A stretch of 64,000 nucleotides of DNA from Gimesia sp. (GCF_040219335.1 NZ_JAVJSQ010000012.1:167635-231634), one strand, 5' to 3'. Counted from the stretch's first letter, positions 35,726-46,136 are shown. A program made the numbers and translations. Notes: generated by a model from the sequence alone, not told the origin.

Positions 35726-37702
35726 TCAGATCGGCTCCCAGAAGGTACCATTCCATCTGCTGAGCCGATTCTGTTTTGCATCGAATAGATAGAGCGTGCG
35801 TTGCGGGAAGATTTGCTGCACGCGGGCAGGGGGATACTGATCGGGAAGATAACGACCGGTCAGGATCTCCTGTTGCTTGAGGTCGGGTGGGTTGATGACA
35901 TAGTCGATGTGTCGGTCATGCGGATCGTGGGCGATGAGCATCAACGCGGGACGTATGATTTGCGGGTGATGATCCAGCATCTGCTGAAACTGGAAATGTT
36001 TGAGGCGTGAGAAGGCAACATTACTCACGATGATTTCCAGCTTGGAGACTCCCCAGAGTGGGGGCAGGACCGTCAGGTTAGTCAGGAAGGCGGCCAGCAT
36101 CATGGCCAGCCAGAGAACGCTCATCAGGGGGCGGTCGATTTTTTCCCAGATCCGAAACAGCGTCTGCGTGGCGCGGGCAAAAATCAGCGCCCAGAGCGGG
36201 CCGGTTTCGAATACGTAATGCCAGTGCATGATGCCATCATACCAGTAGGGGATGTGGACAATGTGCAGTGATATGATGGAGGCGAATACCAGCCACCAGC
36301 GGGACCACTGTTTCCATTCGGTCAGTACAAAAACCAGCGCAGCGAGGGAGAGAGGGATAATTCCCAGCGTCCACTGCAGGCTGGCCAGGAATCGGTTCTG
36401 TACATTCTGGACAGCCAGAGCCGGCGTCAGGTTTTCGGCCCACTTGTCGTAATTATCCAGGACCTTGGGCCCCAGTTTCTGTTCTCCCCGGATGACATTA
36501 TTGAATCCATACACGTGCCGAGGGGTGTAGATATCGGTATAGAGCTGATAGGGCATCTTCCAGCCGCTACTGGTGATTGACTGATTATACAGAAACAGAC
36601 AGATTAACCCGCAAGCCAGGGGCAGCGCCAGTCCCGCCACAGGCAACCAGATTTGCCGAGACGAGCTTTCTGATTCTGTTTTCTTACATCTTTGAAGGTA
36701 CCAGCGAACCAGTTGAACTGCCTGCCAGATTCCAAACGGCAGGGCAAAACCAGCCGCTGTCATGGGGCGGCAGAGCATCGCGAAACTGAGCCCGACCCCT
36801 GCCAGCAATGCGTCTCCCAACGAACTGGTTCGCTGCATGCGCAGGTAAGCCCAGAGAAACAGAGACAGTCCGACCAGCGTCGGATGATGGGCCAGAAGCA
36901 GGTTACTGAAGATCGCCATGCCCGGGGAGAACGCGATGATCAGGCTACCCAGTAAGCCGACGCCATTCCCTCCGAGTTCTCGTCCCGCCCAGAAGAAAAA
37001 GAACGTGGTAACCGCACCCGCGAGCCAGTACCCCCAATAAGGATGTCCCCAGGCAAGGAACGGGGCCAGCCAGAGTCCCGTACCTGGGAAATAGCGGCTG
37101 GCCATGTTCCCTTCGTTGAGGACATGAACCTGGTCGAACAGTTCCGGTGCCTCCGGATGACTGGGAAATGAAGTCCGTCCCGCCAGTAAGGTTTCGGCCT
37201 GAAAAAGGTAGCTATATTCATCGTGATACGCCGGGGGAAGGTCGCCGAGAGTGAGTTCTCGTTCGGCATTCACGATATGGTCCGCGGTCCAGCCGCTAAT
37301 AAAAAGTGAAGTCAAAGCCAGGAGCAGACTGATCGAAATGGCGAACCAGTCCCATTGTTTGTCGCTGCGCTTTTTATCGACCCATGACTGGGAGAGCCGG
37401 GGACGCAGGACCCGGGAGAAGAATCCCCAGTGGAGGGGGAGTGGCAGCCACCAGCAGAGAGGGCTAAACAGCAGCAGTATGAAATAAGGAGTCGTGTCGA
37501 CATTCACGTACAGAAAGAAGCGGGAGAGCCAGGGGAGTTGCAGATTCTCTGATTCAACCCGGTTCCATTCGTAGGGGGCAAGTAAGGAGAATAATGCGAC
37601 CAGGAAGAACAGATGGATCAGCGGGATCCAGCGGGAGGGGGAGGCAGACGTTGTATCCGCTCCCGAGCCGGGCTGGGAGGAAGGTTGCTGTTTCGAATTC
37701 AT
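35726..37702 (-). CDS. Polytopic membrane glycosyltransferase-like protein (ArnT/PMT type)
   Basis: A 658-residue protein with about ten to twelve hydrophobic helices (for example LIHLFFLVALFSLLAPY, LLGSLIIAFSPGMAIF, LAALVFVLTEW, LMSVLWLAMMLAAFLTNLTV). After the first helices comes a large external segment with ADHIVNAERELTLGDLPPAYHDEYSY. The DEYSYLFQAETLLAGR stretch recalls the acidic first loop of dolichyl-phosphate-mannose/ArnT-type (GT-C) transferases that use lipid-linked sugars. The remainder gives no certain specificity. The last 100 residues are soluble and periplasmic. It converges with the macroglobulin gene (six-base gap). Transfer of a sugar to lipid or protein is inferred. Confidence 0.75.
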   Translation of the reverse strand: MNSKQQPSSQPGSGADTTSASPSRWIPLIHLFFLVALFSLLAPYEWNRVESENLQLPWLSRFFLYVNVDTTPYFILLLFSPLCWWLPLPLHWGFFSRVLRPRLSQSWVDKKRSDKQWDWFAISISLLLALTSLFISGWTADHIVNAERELTLGDLPPAYHDEYSYLFQAETLLAGRTSFPSHPEAPELFDQVHVLNEGNMASRYFPGTGLWLAPFLAWGHPYWGYWLAGAVTTFFFFWAGRELGGNGVGLLGSLIIAFSPGMAIFSNLLLAHHPTLVGLSLFLWAYLRMQRTSSLGDALLAGVGLSFAMLCRPMTAAGFALPFGIWQAVQLVRWYLQRCKKTESESSSRQIWLPVAGLALPLACGLICLFLYNQSITSSGWKMPYQLYTDIYTPRHVYGFNNVIRGEQKLGPKVLDNYDKWAENLTPALAVQNVQNRFLASLQWTLGIIPLSLAALVFVLTEWKQWSRWWLVFASIISLHIVHIPYWYDGIMHWHYVFETGPLWALIFARATQTLFRIWEKIDRPLMSVLWLAMMLAAFLTNLTVLPPLWGVSKLEIIVSNVAFSRLKHFQFQQMLDHHPQIIRPALMLIAHDPHDRHIDYVINPPDLKQQEILTGRYLPDQYPPARVQQIFPQRTLYLFDAKQNRLSRWNGTFWEPI

Positions 37703-37805
37703 GAATCGTATTGATTTCTGCGGATTGGAACCTGCTGCGAGTTCAAAGGAAAATCATAGACTTCTATTCCTTAAAGAGAGTATAGCTGTGCCGATTGGAA
37801 AAAAG

Positions 37806-37839
37806 AAAGGCGTGATCTCCGAGTAGACCACGCCTTTTT
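37806..37839 (-). terminator. Rho-independent terminator, possibly bidirectional
   Basis: AAAGGCGTG at 37806-37814 pairs with CACGCCTTT at 37829-37837 around a 14-base loop. On the minus strand the hairpin follows the Spy/CpxP-like gene and is succeeded by a T-rich run (CTTTTTTCC); on the plus strand TTTTT lies at its 3' side. Confidence 0.75.
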
Positions 37840-37858
37840 CAGGGAACAGAGACAGATC

Positions 37859-38257
37859 TCAGTTTTTCTTTTTAGCGGCCTTCTTTTTCTCGATCTGAGC
37901 GAGGATTTCTCCCAGAATCGATTTCTGTGAGGTTGAGAGAACTTCCGCACACTCGGCATCTTTTTTCGCATCGATTTCAGCGAGTTGTTTTTTAAGACTA
38001 TCGATCTGGGCTTTATAGTCTTTCTGTATTTTATAAATCTTCTCGCGCTGGTCGTCCGTGAGATTCAGCTTTCCATAGTGATTGGGTAAGCGGACTTTCC
38101 GTTTGGCAGGAGCCTTTGTGCCTTCCGTTTTTTTAGCGGCGGGCTTTGCAGTCTCGCCCTCCTTTTGCTGAGCCGGAATAGAGTCGGCCGTACAGATGGT
38201 GAATGCGATCACTGTGGACAAAAAGGCAATCATTTTCAAAGCATGCTGTTTCAACAT
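37859..38257 (-). CDS. Small exported Spy/CpxP-like helical protein
   Basis: A 132-residue protein. ATG 38257 was chosen because a strong GAGGGGGA precedes it and it starts a signal peptide (LKMIAFLSTVIAFTICTA, cleavage near SIPAQQ). A Lys/Ala/Thr-rich linker follows. The mature part from about 65 is a helical hairpin beginning LNLTDDQREKIYKIQKDYKAQ, the LT..Q...I..I pattern typical of Spy/CpxP-type LTXXQ proteins. The C-terminus is a basic tail KKKAAKKKN. Periplasmic chaperone-like or metal-binding roles are known in the family; here they are only inferred. It lies downstream of mutS behind two palindromes and is followed by a terminator. Confidence 0.85.
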   Translation of the reverse strand: MLKQHALKMIAFLSTVIAFTICTADSIPAQQKEGETAKPAAKKTEGTKAPAKRKVRLPNHYGKLNLTDDQREKIYKIQKDYKAQIDSLKKQLAEIDAKKDAECAEVLSTSQKSILGEILAQIEKKKAAKKKN

Positions 38258-38295
38258 GACTTTCCCCCTCGTTAAACAACAGGAAATTGTAAACC

Positions 38296-38335
38296 GCCCC
38301 CATGGGGGCCACGTGTATATTATTGTGTACACGTG
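38296..38335. promoter_or_regulatory. Two adjacent perfect inverted repeats upstream of the Spy/CpxP-like gene
   Basis: GCCCCCATGGGGGC at 38296-38309 is a perfect 14-base palindrome. It abuts CACGTGTA (38310-38317) and TACACGTG (38328-38335), an 8-bp perfect inverted repeat with a ten-base spacer. They lie 39-78 bases upstream of the start at 38257 and downstream of the mutS stop. They could be operator sites or part of the mutS 3' end. No T-run follows. Confidence 0.55.
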
Positions 38336-38385
38336 AATTTTTGTGTTCAACTGCAATTACCAGGATAATTCGAAAAAACTGACAA

Positions 38386-40986
38386 TCAGTTCAGTTGCTC
38401 GCGGATGCGGTAGAGTTCTTCCAGAGCCGCCAAAGGGGTCATTTCATCTACATTCAGATCTCTGATTTCATCCAGTACCGGATGGGGGGCATTTCCAAAC
38501 AGAGAGAGTTGTTGATGCACCGATTTCTTCTGTTTGCGGGGCGGGATTGTAGTCTGGCCACTGTCATCGAAGTGGTCTTTTTCCAGGGTTGCCAGAATCT
38601 GGTTGGCCCGTTGAATGACCTGATCGGGGATCCCTGCCAGTCGGGCGACATGGATGCCGTAGCTCTTGTTGGCCGATCCTTCGATAATTTTATGCAAAAA
38701 GACGATTTCACCATCCTGTTCATGAACGGCCACATTCCAGTTACTGGCCTGCTTAAGTGTCTGTGTCAGCTCGGTCAGTTCGTGATAGTGGGTTGCGAAC
38801 AGAGTTCTCGCTTTGAGTTGGTCGTGTAAAAATTCGGTCATGGACCAGGCCAGGGAAATCCCATCGTAGGTACTCGTCCCCCGCCCGATCTCATCCAGGA
38901 TGACCAGGCTTCGGTCGCTTGCGGAATTCAAGATGCGCGCGGCTTCTGTCATTTCGACCATGAATGTACTCTGGCCCTTACTCAACTCATCACTAGCACC
39001 AACGCGAGCGAATATGCGATCAGCAATCCCGATGCGTGCTTCACTGGCGGGGATGAACGAGCCGATTTGTGACATGAGAGTCAACAGGGCTGCCTGACGG
39101 ATATAGGTACTCTTACCTGCCATGTTCGGTCCGGTGATAATCTGGACCCGGCCGTAAGGTTCACCCAGCAGGACGTCGTTTGGGACGAATTCGCCCGAAG
39201 GCTGCAGGCGATCCAGCACGGGGTGCCGACTCTCGCGAATATCGAGTACCGGGTCAGTGGTCATTTCGGGACGCGTGTAACCGGCGTGTGTTGCCAGGTG
39301 CGCGAGACCGAACAGGACGTCGATCTGGGCCAGTACTTCCGCTGTTCGCTGGGTACGAGTGGCTTCTTTCGCAACCTTTTCCCTAAGCGTGTCGAACATG
39401 GTCTGTTCGAGTTCAATCGCCCGTTCTTCTGCTTTGAGTACTTTTTCTTCGTACTCCTTGAGTTCAGGAGTGATATAGCGTTCCTGATTTTTCAGTGTCT
39501 GTTTGCGGATGTAGTGTTCGGGGACTTTGTCCGCGTGGGCCGCTGAGACTTCCAGGTAATAGCCGAAGACTTTGTTATAGCCGACTTTGAGATGGGGAAT
39601 GCCGACCCGCTCCGATTCTTCATTCCGATAACTGGCGATCCATTCCTTGCCCCCTTTAGAGAGCGAACGCAGTTCGTCCAACTCATCGCTGAAGCCTGAG
39701 CGGATGACACCCCCTTCATTGAGTGTCAGAGGTGGATCTTCGACGATCATGGTTTCAATCTCATTGCGGACTTCTGCACAGAGATCGATTCCCGCTTCGA
39801 GGGACTGCAGCAGTTCTGCTTTGCGTCCGGAAAGCTTCGCCTTGAGTTTCGGTAATAATGCCAGGGTTTGTGCCAGGAAGCTGAGGTCCCGGGCACTCGC
39901 ACGCCCCGTAGCAATTCGGGCAGTCAGACGTTGCAGATCATAAGTTTTCGAGAGTTGTTCCCGTACATCGTTGCAGAGCACCGGATTTTGTGAGATTTCT
40001 TCGACAGAATCGTGGCGTTTCTGGATTTCATCCAGACTGGTGAGGGGGTTGGCGATCCAGTCGTTGAGCAGGCGGGCCCCCATGGAGGTCACGGTCTCGT
40101 CCAGGACGGAAATCAGACTGCCTTCCCGTTTTCCTTCGCGGATCGTTCGGGTCAGTTCCAGGCTGCGGCGGGTTGCTTCGTCGATCAGCAGACGATCGCC
40201 CCGTTCGTACGGTTCGATCTGGTTGATATGCGGAATGGCACTTCGCTGAGTTTCCTGAACGTATTCCAGCAGTGCACCGGCAGCAGTGATGGCGGGGGTC
40301 CCCTGTTCCAGGTTGAAGCCTTCCAGGGTTTTGGTACCGAAATGTGAGAGCAGGAGCTTTTCACATTCATCTTCAGCAAACGTCCAGGAGGGGCGTTCCG
40401 TCAGCATCGTATCCAGGTGACTAATGGCGTTCTGAAGCGCTGTGTTCCCTTCGGCAAAGATGCACTCAGCAGGGTGAATGCGCGCGAGTTCATCGACCAG
40501 ATGTTCTGCCGTTGTATTGGACGTAAGGAAACGCCCGGTTGAAAGTTCCAGCCAGGCCAGGCCGATATCACTTTTGCCAAAATAGATGCTGGCCAGAAAG
40601 TTGTTTTCATGCGGGTCGAGCAGGGCGTCGTCTGTAAGGGTCCCCGGTGTAATCACACGGGTGACTTCGCGCTTGACCATCCCCTTTGCTTTTTTGGGGT
40701 CTTCTACCTGATCGCAGATGGAGGCCCGATAGCCGGCGTGGATCAGTTTGTAGAGATAGCTGTCCAGCGAGTGATGGGGGAACCCGGCCATGGGAATCGG
40801 ATTACTGGAATTTTTATCGCGACTGGTGAGTGTGATTCCCAGAATGCGGGCAGCGATTTCCGCGTCTTCGTAAAACAGCTCATAGAAGTCACCCATCCGA
40901 AACAATAACAGTGTTCCCGGATTCTGGTGTTTGACTTCCAGATACCGCTCCATCATCGGGGTCAGCTTCTTGCCTGTTTTTGCCAT
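38386..40986 (-). CDS. mutS: DNA mismatch repair ATPase MutS
   Basis: An 866-residue MutS, full length for the family. The mismatch-contact motif Phe34-x-Glu36 is present in RMGDFYELF. The connector, core and clamp domains follow. The ATPase domain has Walker [10 protein letters not shown] at 619-627, the MutS signature ([27 protein letters not shown]), Walker [17 protein letters not shown] and the FATHYHEL motif. It recognises base mismatches and recruits MutL. The start is at ATG 40986. Its stop lies about 130 bases before the Spy/CpxP-like gene start. Confidence 0.98.
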   Translation of the reverse strand: MAKTGKKLTPMMERYLEVKHQNPGTLLLFRMGDFYELFYEDAEIAARILGITLTSRDKNSSNPIPMAGFPHHSLDSYLYKLIHAGYRASICDQVEDPKKAKGMVKREVTRVITPGTLTDDALLDPHENNFLASIYFGKSDIGLAWLELSTGRFLTSNTTAEHLVDELARIHPAECIFAEGNTALQNAISHLDTMLTERPSWTFAEDECEKLLLSHFGTKTLEGFNLEQGTPAITAAGALLEYVQETQRSAIPHINQIEPYERGDRLLIDEATRRSLELTRTIREGKREGSLISVLDETVTSMGARLLNDWIANPLTSLDEIQKRHDSVEEISQNPVLCNDVREQLSKTYDLQRLTARIATGRASARDLSFLAQTLALLPKLKAKLSGRKAELLQSLEAGIDLCAEVRNEIETMIVEDPPLTLNEGGVIRSGFSDELDELRSLSKGGKEWIASYRNEESERVGIPHLKVGYNKVFGYYLEVSAAHADKVPEHYIRKQTLKNQERYITPELKEYEEKVLKAEERAIELEQTMFDTLREKVAKEATRTQRTAEVLAQIDVLFGLAHLATHAGYTRPEMTTDPVLDIRESRHPVLDRLQPSGEFVPNDVLLGEPYGRVQIITGPNMAGKSTYIRQAALLTLMSQIGSFIPASEARIGIADRIFARVGASDELSKGQSTFMVEMTEAARILNSASDRSLVILDEIGRGTSTYDGISLAWSMTEFLHDQLKARTLFATHYHELTELTQTLKQASNWNVAVHEQDGEIVFLHKIIEGSANKSYGIHVARLAGIPDQVIQRANQILATLEKDHFDDSGQTTIPPRKQKKSVHQQLSLFGNAPHPVLDEIRDLNVDEMTPLAALEELYRIREQLN

Positions 40987-41028
40987 GCGTCCTGATTTTC
41001 TCTGACAGTGAGCTATTACAATTCGGAA

Positions 41029-42045
41029 TTACTTTTTTGGTCGCTTTTCCGGAAACAGAGTGCTGACGCTGGTACGGTCATGAATGGACCGGATTGCAGC
41101 AGCAAATGAGTGGGCAACCGAGATGAGTTCAATGTTATCCGGCAGGGGATCGATCTGTGACTCAATGGTATTGGTCATGAACATCTTTTTCAAAGGACTC
41201 TGACCAATTCGTTCGGCCGCCCCTCTGGATAAAACCCCATGTGTGACCGCAGCGTAGATGTCTTTGGCACCTTTGTTTTTCAGCAGTTCAGCCATGCTGA
41301 TCAGGGTGCGACCGGTGATCGTGAAATCGTCGACAAGAATGACGTTTTTCCCCGCCACCTCTCCAATGACTTCCAGCATCTCGACCGTTTCGGAGTGATC
41401 TTTACGCATTTTGTTACCGATGACAACCGGTGCCCCCAGTAGTTTCGCAAAATCAGAGGCTTCTTTTGCGAAACCAACATCGGGACTGCAGACGACCAGG
41501 TCCTCAATTTTGAGTTTGCGGATGTGATCGCTGATGACATGTCGTCCGTACAGATGATCTACGGGGACACTGAAGAATCCCTGGATTTGGGGACTGTGCA
41601 GATCCATGGTCAGAACACGGTCGGCCCCCGCCACTTCGATGGCGTCAGCACAGACCCGCGCCCTGATGGATACGCGGGGTTCGTCTTTCTTGTCTCCCTT
41701 GGCATAACTGAAGAACGGGATGACCGCTGTAATTTGCTGGGCACTGGCCCGCTTGAGGGCATCGATCCAGAACAGAAGTTCAACGAAGTTGTCATTAACC
41801 GGAGAATGGACACCCTGGATGATGTAGGCATCGCGGCCCCGGACATTCTCGAGGATCCGGACAAAAATATTGCCCTCGCTGAACTTGTGTGCTTCACAAG
41901 GTGTCAGATGGATCCCTAACTCATCAGCGATTGCTTTTGCGAGCAACGGATTGCCGGAACCGGCCATGATGGTCAGGTCGCCCTGGGGAGGTTGGAAAGG
42001 CTGGACGCGGGGCCCTCTGGATAATGGGTTGGGAGATTGTGACAT
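41029..42045 (-). CDS. prs: Ribose-phosphate pyrophosphokinase
   Basis: A 338-residue PRPP synthetase making 5-phosphoribosyl diphosphate from ribose 5-phosphate and ATP. Conserved segments are NIFVRILENVRGRDAYIIQ, LLFWIDALKRASAQQITAVIPFFSYAKGDKKD (ATP-binding loop), DRVLTMDLHSPQIQGFF, and the PRPP/ribose-phosphate-binding loop VILVDDFTITGRTL. The start is taken as ATG 42045; an upstream in-frame TTG at 42060 is less likely, and no strong ribosome-binding site is visible for either. The N-terminus is about 25 residues longer than typical Prs. It supplies nucleotide, His and Trp synthesis, and it lies 43 bases upstream of mutS on the same strand. Confidence 0.95.
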   Translation of the reverse strand: MSQSPNPLSRGPRVQPFQPPQGDLTIMAGSGNPLLAKAIADELGIHLTPCEAHKFSEGNIFVRILENVRGRDAYIIQGVHSPVNDNFVELLFWIDALKRASAQQITAVIPFFSYAKGDKKDEPRVSIRARVCADAIEVAGADRVLTMDLHSPQIQGFFSVPVDHLYGRHVISDHIRKLKIEDLVVCSPDVGFAKEASDFAKLLGAPVVIGNKMRKDHSETVEMLEVIGEVAGKNVILVDDFTITGRTLISMAELLKNKGAKDIYAAVTHGVLSRGAAERIGQSPLKKMFMTNTIESQIDPLPDNIELISVAHSFAAAIRSIHDRTSVSTLFPEKRPKK

Positions 42046-42309
42046 TAAATAACAGATCAATCAAACGGGGCAATTACATGCCTGAAACACGACTATTCCC
42101 GGGAATTCTTGAATATTTGGCTTCGCTCCATTCACGAAGAAATGCAGACTCCATAATATCGATGCTGAATGGCAAAACAAGCGAACGCCTGCGATTATCC
42201 TCAAGGATGGTTCCAAGAGTGAGAGTCTCGTCGGTATTATTGACACCACACCGGTTACTCAGGGGGAAACCACCGAATTTCGCCCGCAAACGATATTGAG
42301 ATATCTAAA

Positions 42310-43395
42310 ATGACAGAAAGAATTTACAACTTTTCTGCAGGACCTGCAGCCCTCCCGTTACCCGTTCTCGAACAGGCTCAGAAAGATCTGATCTCTCTGG
42401 GCGATACCGGTATCGGAATTCTGGAGCACTCCCATCGCAGCAAAGCCTTCCTCGCGGTGTATGAAGCTGCTGAAGCCCTCTGCCGCGAAGTGGCTGCGGT
42501 GCCCGATAATTATAAAGTCCTGTTTGTCCAGGGGGGCGCTTCCACCCAGTTCTTCACGATTCCCATGAACTTTCTCTCCAAGGATCAGACTGCTGACTAC
42601 CTCGTGACCGGTTCCTGGTCGAAAAAAGCGGTTAAAGAAGCCAAGATGTTCGGTAACGTGAATGTCGCCTGCAGCAGTGAAGATCAGAACTTCTCCTATA
42701 TCCCGGAAGAAGTCAACTACAGTGACAAGCCAGCTTATGTGCACTTCACCTCAAACAACACCATCTACGGAACCGAATTCGCCAGTGAGCCTCAAGTTCC
42801 CGGCGATGCACCTCTGATTTGCGATGCCAGCAGCGATATCTTTTCCCGTCCGCTGGATATTACCAAATACGGAATCGTCTATGCCGGTGCTCAGAAAAAC
42901 CTGGGACCCAGCGGTGTGACGCTTGTGATCATTCGCGATGATCTGATCGCGCAGGGGCCCAGCGACATTCCGACAATGCTGCAGTATCGGACCCATTCCG
43001 AAGCCGGTTCGATGTATAATACTCCGCCGACTTTCGGGATTTATATCCTGGGGCAGGTCCTGCAGTGGCTGAAAGACCAGGGCGGATTGTCGGTCATGCA
43101 GGAGAAGAACCAGGCGAAAGCCGGTAAGCTGTATGACTACCTGGATCAGAGCAAGCTGTTCAAGCCGACTGCGGCGAAGAAAGACCGTTCGCTGATGAAC
43201 GTCACCTTCGTAACCGGCGATGCCGACCTGGATGCGAAATTCATTGCCCAGGCGACCGCAGCAGGTCTGGATGGTCTGAAAGGACACCGCAGTGTCGGCG
43301 GCATGCGTGCCAGCATTTACAATGCATTCCCGGAAGCGGGCGTCGATAAGTTAATTGAAACGATGAGTCAATTCGAACAGGAACACGCCTCTTGA
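42310..43395 (+). CDS. serC: Phosphoserine aminotransferase
   Basis: A 361-residue PLP enzyme converting 3-phosphohydroxypyruvate to phosphoserine (serine synthesis; also pyridoxal 5'-phosphate synthesis). It opens with the family signature [19 protein letters not shown]. The PLP-phosphate contact [11 protein letters not shown] and the Schiff-base lysine in [15 protein letters not shown] are present, and [14 protein letters not shown] and [15 protein letters not shown] complete the class-V fold. Length matches E. coli SerC. The start is ATG 42310. The next gene begins inside its stop codon (TTGA overlap), so a coupled product is likely. Confidence 0.97.
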   Translation: MTERIYNFSAGPAALPLPVLEQAQKDLISLGDTGIGILEHSHRSKAFLAVYEAAEALCREVAAVPDNYKVLFVQGGASTQFFTIPMNFLSKDQTADYLVTGSWSKKAVKEAKMFGNVNVACSSEDQNFSYIPEEVNYSDKPAYVHFTSNNTIYGTEFASEPQVPGDAPLICDASSDIFSRPLDITKYGIVYAGAQKNLGPSGVTLVIIRDDLIAQGPSDIPTMLQYRTHSEAGSMYNTPPTFGIYILGQVLQWLKDQGGLSVMQEKNQAKAGKLYDYLDQSKLFKPTAAKKDRSLMNVTFVTGDADLDAKFIAQATAAGLDGLKGHRSVGGMRASIYNAFPEAGVDKLIETMSQFEQEHAS

Positions 43396-44150
43396 ATCAA
43401 CCCCAGGACGATAAAGCACATGCGGATATAGGGCTGGTTTGTGCTCTGCCGATGGAGGTCCAGCCGTTTCTGGACCGCTGCGAGCACCTCAAAAAGTACA
43501 CCGGCGGTTCGTATGTGTTTCGGGGTGGTTTCCTGGATCGAATCAAAGTTGCTGTGGTGCAGACGGGAGTGGGCTTTGCCCGCGCCCGGGCTGCGACCCA
43601 GGCATTGATCGACGCACACTCTCCACCATGGGTTCTTTCCATTGGTTTCTCGGGCGCTCTGCAGTCCGGGATGCGGGTGGGGGATATCGTGGTCGCGACG
43701 TCGATCTGTGATCTGCATGGACAGGAGCTGACGAACGACGTCCATTTTCCGGAAGATCCGGAGAACGGGCTCTATGTGGGCCGGGTTCTCAATGCTGACG
43801 AAATCGTCCGGACCGTTGAGGAGAAACAGAAACTGGCCGCGGAGTATGATGCGCTGGCCGTCGATCTGGAAAGCCTCGCGGTGGCCCAGGTCTGTCACGC
43901 TCAACAACGGGGATTCATGGCGATCCGGGTGATCAGTGATGACTGCTCAACGGACTTGCCTAAAGAGGTGCTCTCAATTTTAGGAGAGACGGGCGCCGTT
44001 CGTGCGGGCGCTGCGCTGGGAGCTGTCTTCAAGCGTCCGGAAAGCATCAAAGAGATGTGGAAGATGCGCGGTGATGCGTCTCGTGCTGCTACTCGCCTGG
44101 CCAGTTTTCTGGAAGGCGTGGTTGTGCAACTCTACGATGCCCGTCATTAG
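43392..44150 (+). CDS. Nucleoside phosphorylase / MTA-SAH nucleosidase-like protein
   Basis: A 252-residue member of the purine/uridine phosphorylase superfamily. It starts at TTG 43392, which shares the TGA of serC (TTGA); AGGAA lies about nine bases upstream, and the next in-frame ATG is too far inside ([12 protein letters not shown]). Visible elements are [20 protein letters not shown] (phosphate/ribose loop), [23 protein letters not shown] and the [11 protein letters not shown] segment carrying the ribose-binding Glu. The family includes MTA/SAH nucleosidases and the phosphorylases associated with hopanoid synthesis; the sequence does not separate them. It is translationally coupled to serC and its 3' end overlaps the next convergent gene by four bases. 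Confidence 0.85.
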   Translation: MNQPQDDKAHADIGLVCALPMEVQPFLDRCEHLKKYTGGSYVFRGGFLDRIKVAVVQTGVGFARARAATQALIDAHSPPWVLSIGFSGALQSGMRVGDIVVATSICDLHGQELTNDVHFPEDPENGLYVGRVLNADEIVRTVEEKQKLAAEYDALAVDLESLAVAQVCHAQQRGFMAIRVISDDCSTDLPKEVLSILGETGAVRAGAALGAVFKRPESIKEMWKMRGDASRAATRLASFLEGVVVQLYDARH

Positions 44151-45082
44151 TAATCAATGATGGTCTCACCGCCGTCGGGTGTGCTCAGTGCTTTGAGAAT
44201 TGCGGGGTCGATGTCTTTGGAGATAAACTGAACTCGTCCATCGCAGAACAGTACGTGATTCCCACCAGGGAACAATGTTTTATTACCTGGTCCAATGATT
44301 TCAGTTGGATTAGCAAGATTGGTCGGATTGCCCCATGGCTGATAGGGAACTCCCCGTTCCACAGCAGCGATCGTATTGGACACGCCATCAGTGATCTCCC
44401 TGAGGCGGAAGCCCTGATTGTTTTTCAATAACTTTTCATTTCCTACATAATGTGATAAAGCATAGCCTTCCGGAGAAGATTTTTCTTCGATCCAGTCAGC
44501 CTGGTATTGAGGAACCTGTTGCTGAAATACCCGCTGATTGTAAGGGGCGTTCCAGGGGAGCTCGAAATCAATCTGTTGGTATAGTCCCCGCTGATCCAGA
44601 TAGGGCAGAATTAAGGACTGCCAACTGTGCCGGGGGGTATCGTCTTCAGCGATGATTGCTCCTGGAGGGAATGTTTGATGGGCGTCATGGTACTGCAGGA
44701 GTGCAGCACCGATCTGTTTCAGATTATACTTTGATCGTGAACGTCGTGCTTCCCCCCTGGTCTGCTCAATGTGAATGACATTGAAACTGATCAGAATAAA
44801 GAACACCAGGCAGGGAAGACCGATCAGGATCGCGATGATCGGGAGCAGGGGAAGCCGTTTTCTGCTGGATGGTAGACTGGCAAAATGAATTTGCTGAATT
44901 CTTTCAGCTTGCAGTTCCCGTAAGAAACCGGGGATCTCACCTGCCGGGATGAAATAACCGGTCTCTCCCTCTCGTATCAGATCAGTCGTAATAAGCCTGC
45001 CTGTAGTGTACCACTCGTGCAGTTCCTGTTTACTGTACGGTCCCGTGATTTGCTCGTTACGTTTCAGGTACCAGTCAGCCAT
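44147..45082 (-). CDS. GYF-domain / DUF1559 membrane protein, paralogue 1
   Basis: A 311-residue protein with three parts. Residues 1-55 are a GYF_2-type domain (WYLKRNEQITGPYSKQELHEWY then TGYFIPAGEIPGFL). One transmembrane helix is at about 78-100 (LLPIIAILIGLPCLVFFILI). Residues 112-311 form a DUF1559 domain beginning SRSKYNLKQIGAALLQYHDAH, with a segment PPGAIIAEDDTPRHSWQ and the C-terminal motif GGNHVLFCDGRVQFISKDID. Most DUF1559 proteins have a type IV pilin-like N-terminus; here a GYF domain and helix replace it. GYF domains bind Pro-rich peptides. The cytoplasmic GYF and outside DUF1559 topology is inferred. It is one of four related neighbours. Confidence 0.88.
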   Translation of the reverse strand: MADWYLKRNEQITGPYSKQELHEWYTTGRLITTDLIREGETGYFIPAGEIPGFLRELQAERIQQIHFASLPSSRKRLPLLPIIAILIGLPCLVFFILISFNVIHIEQTRGEARRSRSKYNLKQIGAALLQYHDAHQTFPPGAIIAEDDTPRHSWQSLILPYLDQRGLYQQIDFELPWNAPYNQRVFQQQVPQYQADWIEEKSSPEGYALSHYVGNEKLLKNNQGFRLREITDGVSNTIAAVERGVPYQPWGNPTNLANPTEIIGPGNKTLFPGGNHVLFCDGRVQFISKDIDPAILKALSTPDGGETIIDY

Positions 45083-45101
45083 GGAACTCTTTCAGTATGA
45101 A

Positions 45102-46028
45102 TTAAAATTCTCCCACAATTTCACCGCCAGCAGGGGTACTCAACGCTTCCAGAACACCGGGATCAATGTTTTCTGAAACGAAGCGCACGGCGCCGTCTCC
45201 CAGCATGACGTGGCTGCCGCCGCGGAACGCGGATTTCGCACCTGAGCCAATATAGTCGACGGGATTACCAAAATTCGTGGGATCTCCCCAGGCTTTGAAA
45301 TTATCTCCCGCTTCAAATGCGAGTATGGTATTCGAAGTGCCATCTGTGATGTTCCGGATCCGCAGGTGACTGTTTTCGTTTAACGCTTTTTCATTAGCCA
45401 TATAATGTGATAATGCCAGACCAGCAGGGGTATATTTATCCTCGATCTGTGGGTTCAGGTAGACTGGTAGCTCCAACTGAAACAGAGTCTGATTTTGTGG
45501 GGCAGACCAGGGTTCATTAAAATCGACTCGATTGTAGAGCGGTGCGTTGTCTACGAAAGGCAGAATATAGGTCTGCCAGCTGTGGTAGGGAGTACCATCG
45601 GTGCGGGCTGTTCCTCCAGGTGGAAATACACTGTGAGTATCGTGGTAATTGTGGATGCCAATTGCGATCATCTTCAGGTTATTTTTTGAGTGTGATCGGC
45701 GGGCGGCGTCACGTGCCGACAGGATGGCCGGCAGCAGTAATGCCATCAGGACGAGCACAACCAGAATTCCACCTCCCCCCAGCACGGCGATGATAAACAG
45801 CATTGATTTATTATTTTTTGTTGCTGGCTCGCGGGAGGAGGAAACCGTTTCAAAATCCTCGTCCGGTAACAGGCCGGGGATCTGGTGTGCTTCGATGAAC
45901 GAGCCGTCTTCACCCTTGCGGATGAGGTCTGTGTCCTTGATGCGTCCCTCAGTAGCCAGTTCCTTGAGACGCTGCTGAGTTAAAGGGCCAGCGGTTTCAG
46001 AGCCACGCTTTACGTACCAGTTTGCCAT
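45102..46028 (-). CDS. GYF-domain / DUF1559 membrane protein, paralogue 2
   Basis: A 308-residue paralogue of the preceding protein with the same order of parts: GYF_2 domain (NWYVKRGSETAGPLTQQRLKE; SFIEAHQIPGLLP), transmembrane helix at about 75-98, then DUF1559 from SHSKNNLKMIAIGIHNYHDTH to the C-terminal GGSHVMLGDGAVRFVSENIDP. The motif RGGSHVMLGDG matches the family's H..DG hallmark. The gene lies 19 bases from paralogue 1 in the same direction, and TAAGGAATTC lies before its ATG. DUF1559 proteins are abundant in Planctomycetes and their function is not settled; surface or pseudopilus-related roles have been proposed from the usual N-terminus. Confidence 0.88.
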   Translation of the reverse strand: MANWYVKRGSETAGPLTQQRLKELATEGRIKDTDLIRKGEDGSFIEAHQIPGLLPDEDFETVSSSREPATKNNKSMLFIIAVLGGGGILVVLVLMALLLPAILSARDAARRSHSKNNLKMIAIGIHNYHDTHSVFPPGGTARTDGTPYHSWQTYILPFVDNAPLYNRVDFNEPWSAPQNQTLFQLELPVYLNPQIEDKYTPAGLALSHYMANEKALNENSHLRIRNITDGTSNTILAFEAGDNFKAWGDPTNFGNPVDYIGSGAKSAFRGGSHVMLGDGAVRFVSENIDPGVLEALSTPAGGEIVGEF

Positions 46029-46136
46029 GTGCTGAATTCCTTATGGAAATGGTATTGATATTCGTCCAGCATACCCGGCAGCTGGCTTGGGGTACAGAGG
46101 AGACTTTGTTTGCTGTTTTAGCTTGGGGACAGATGA

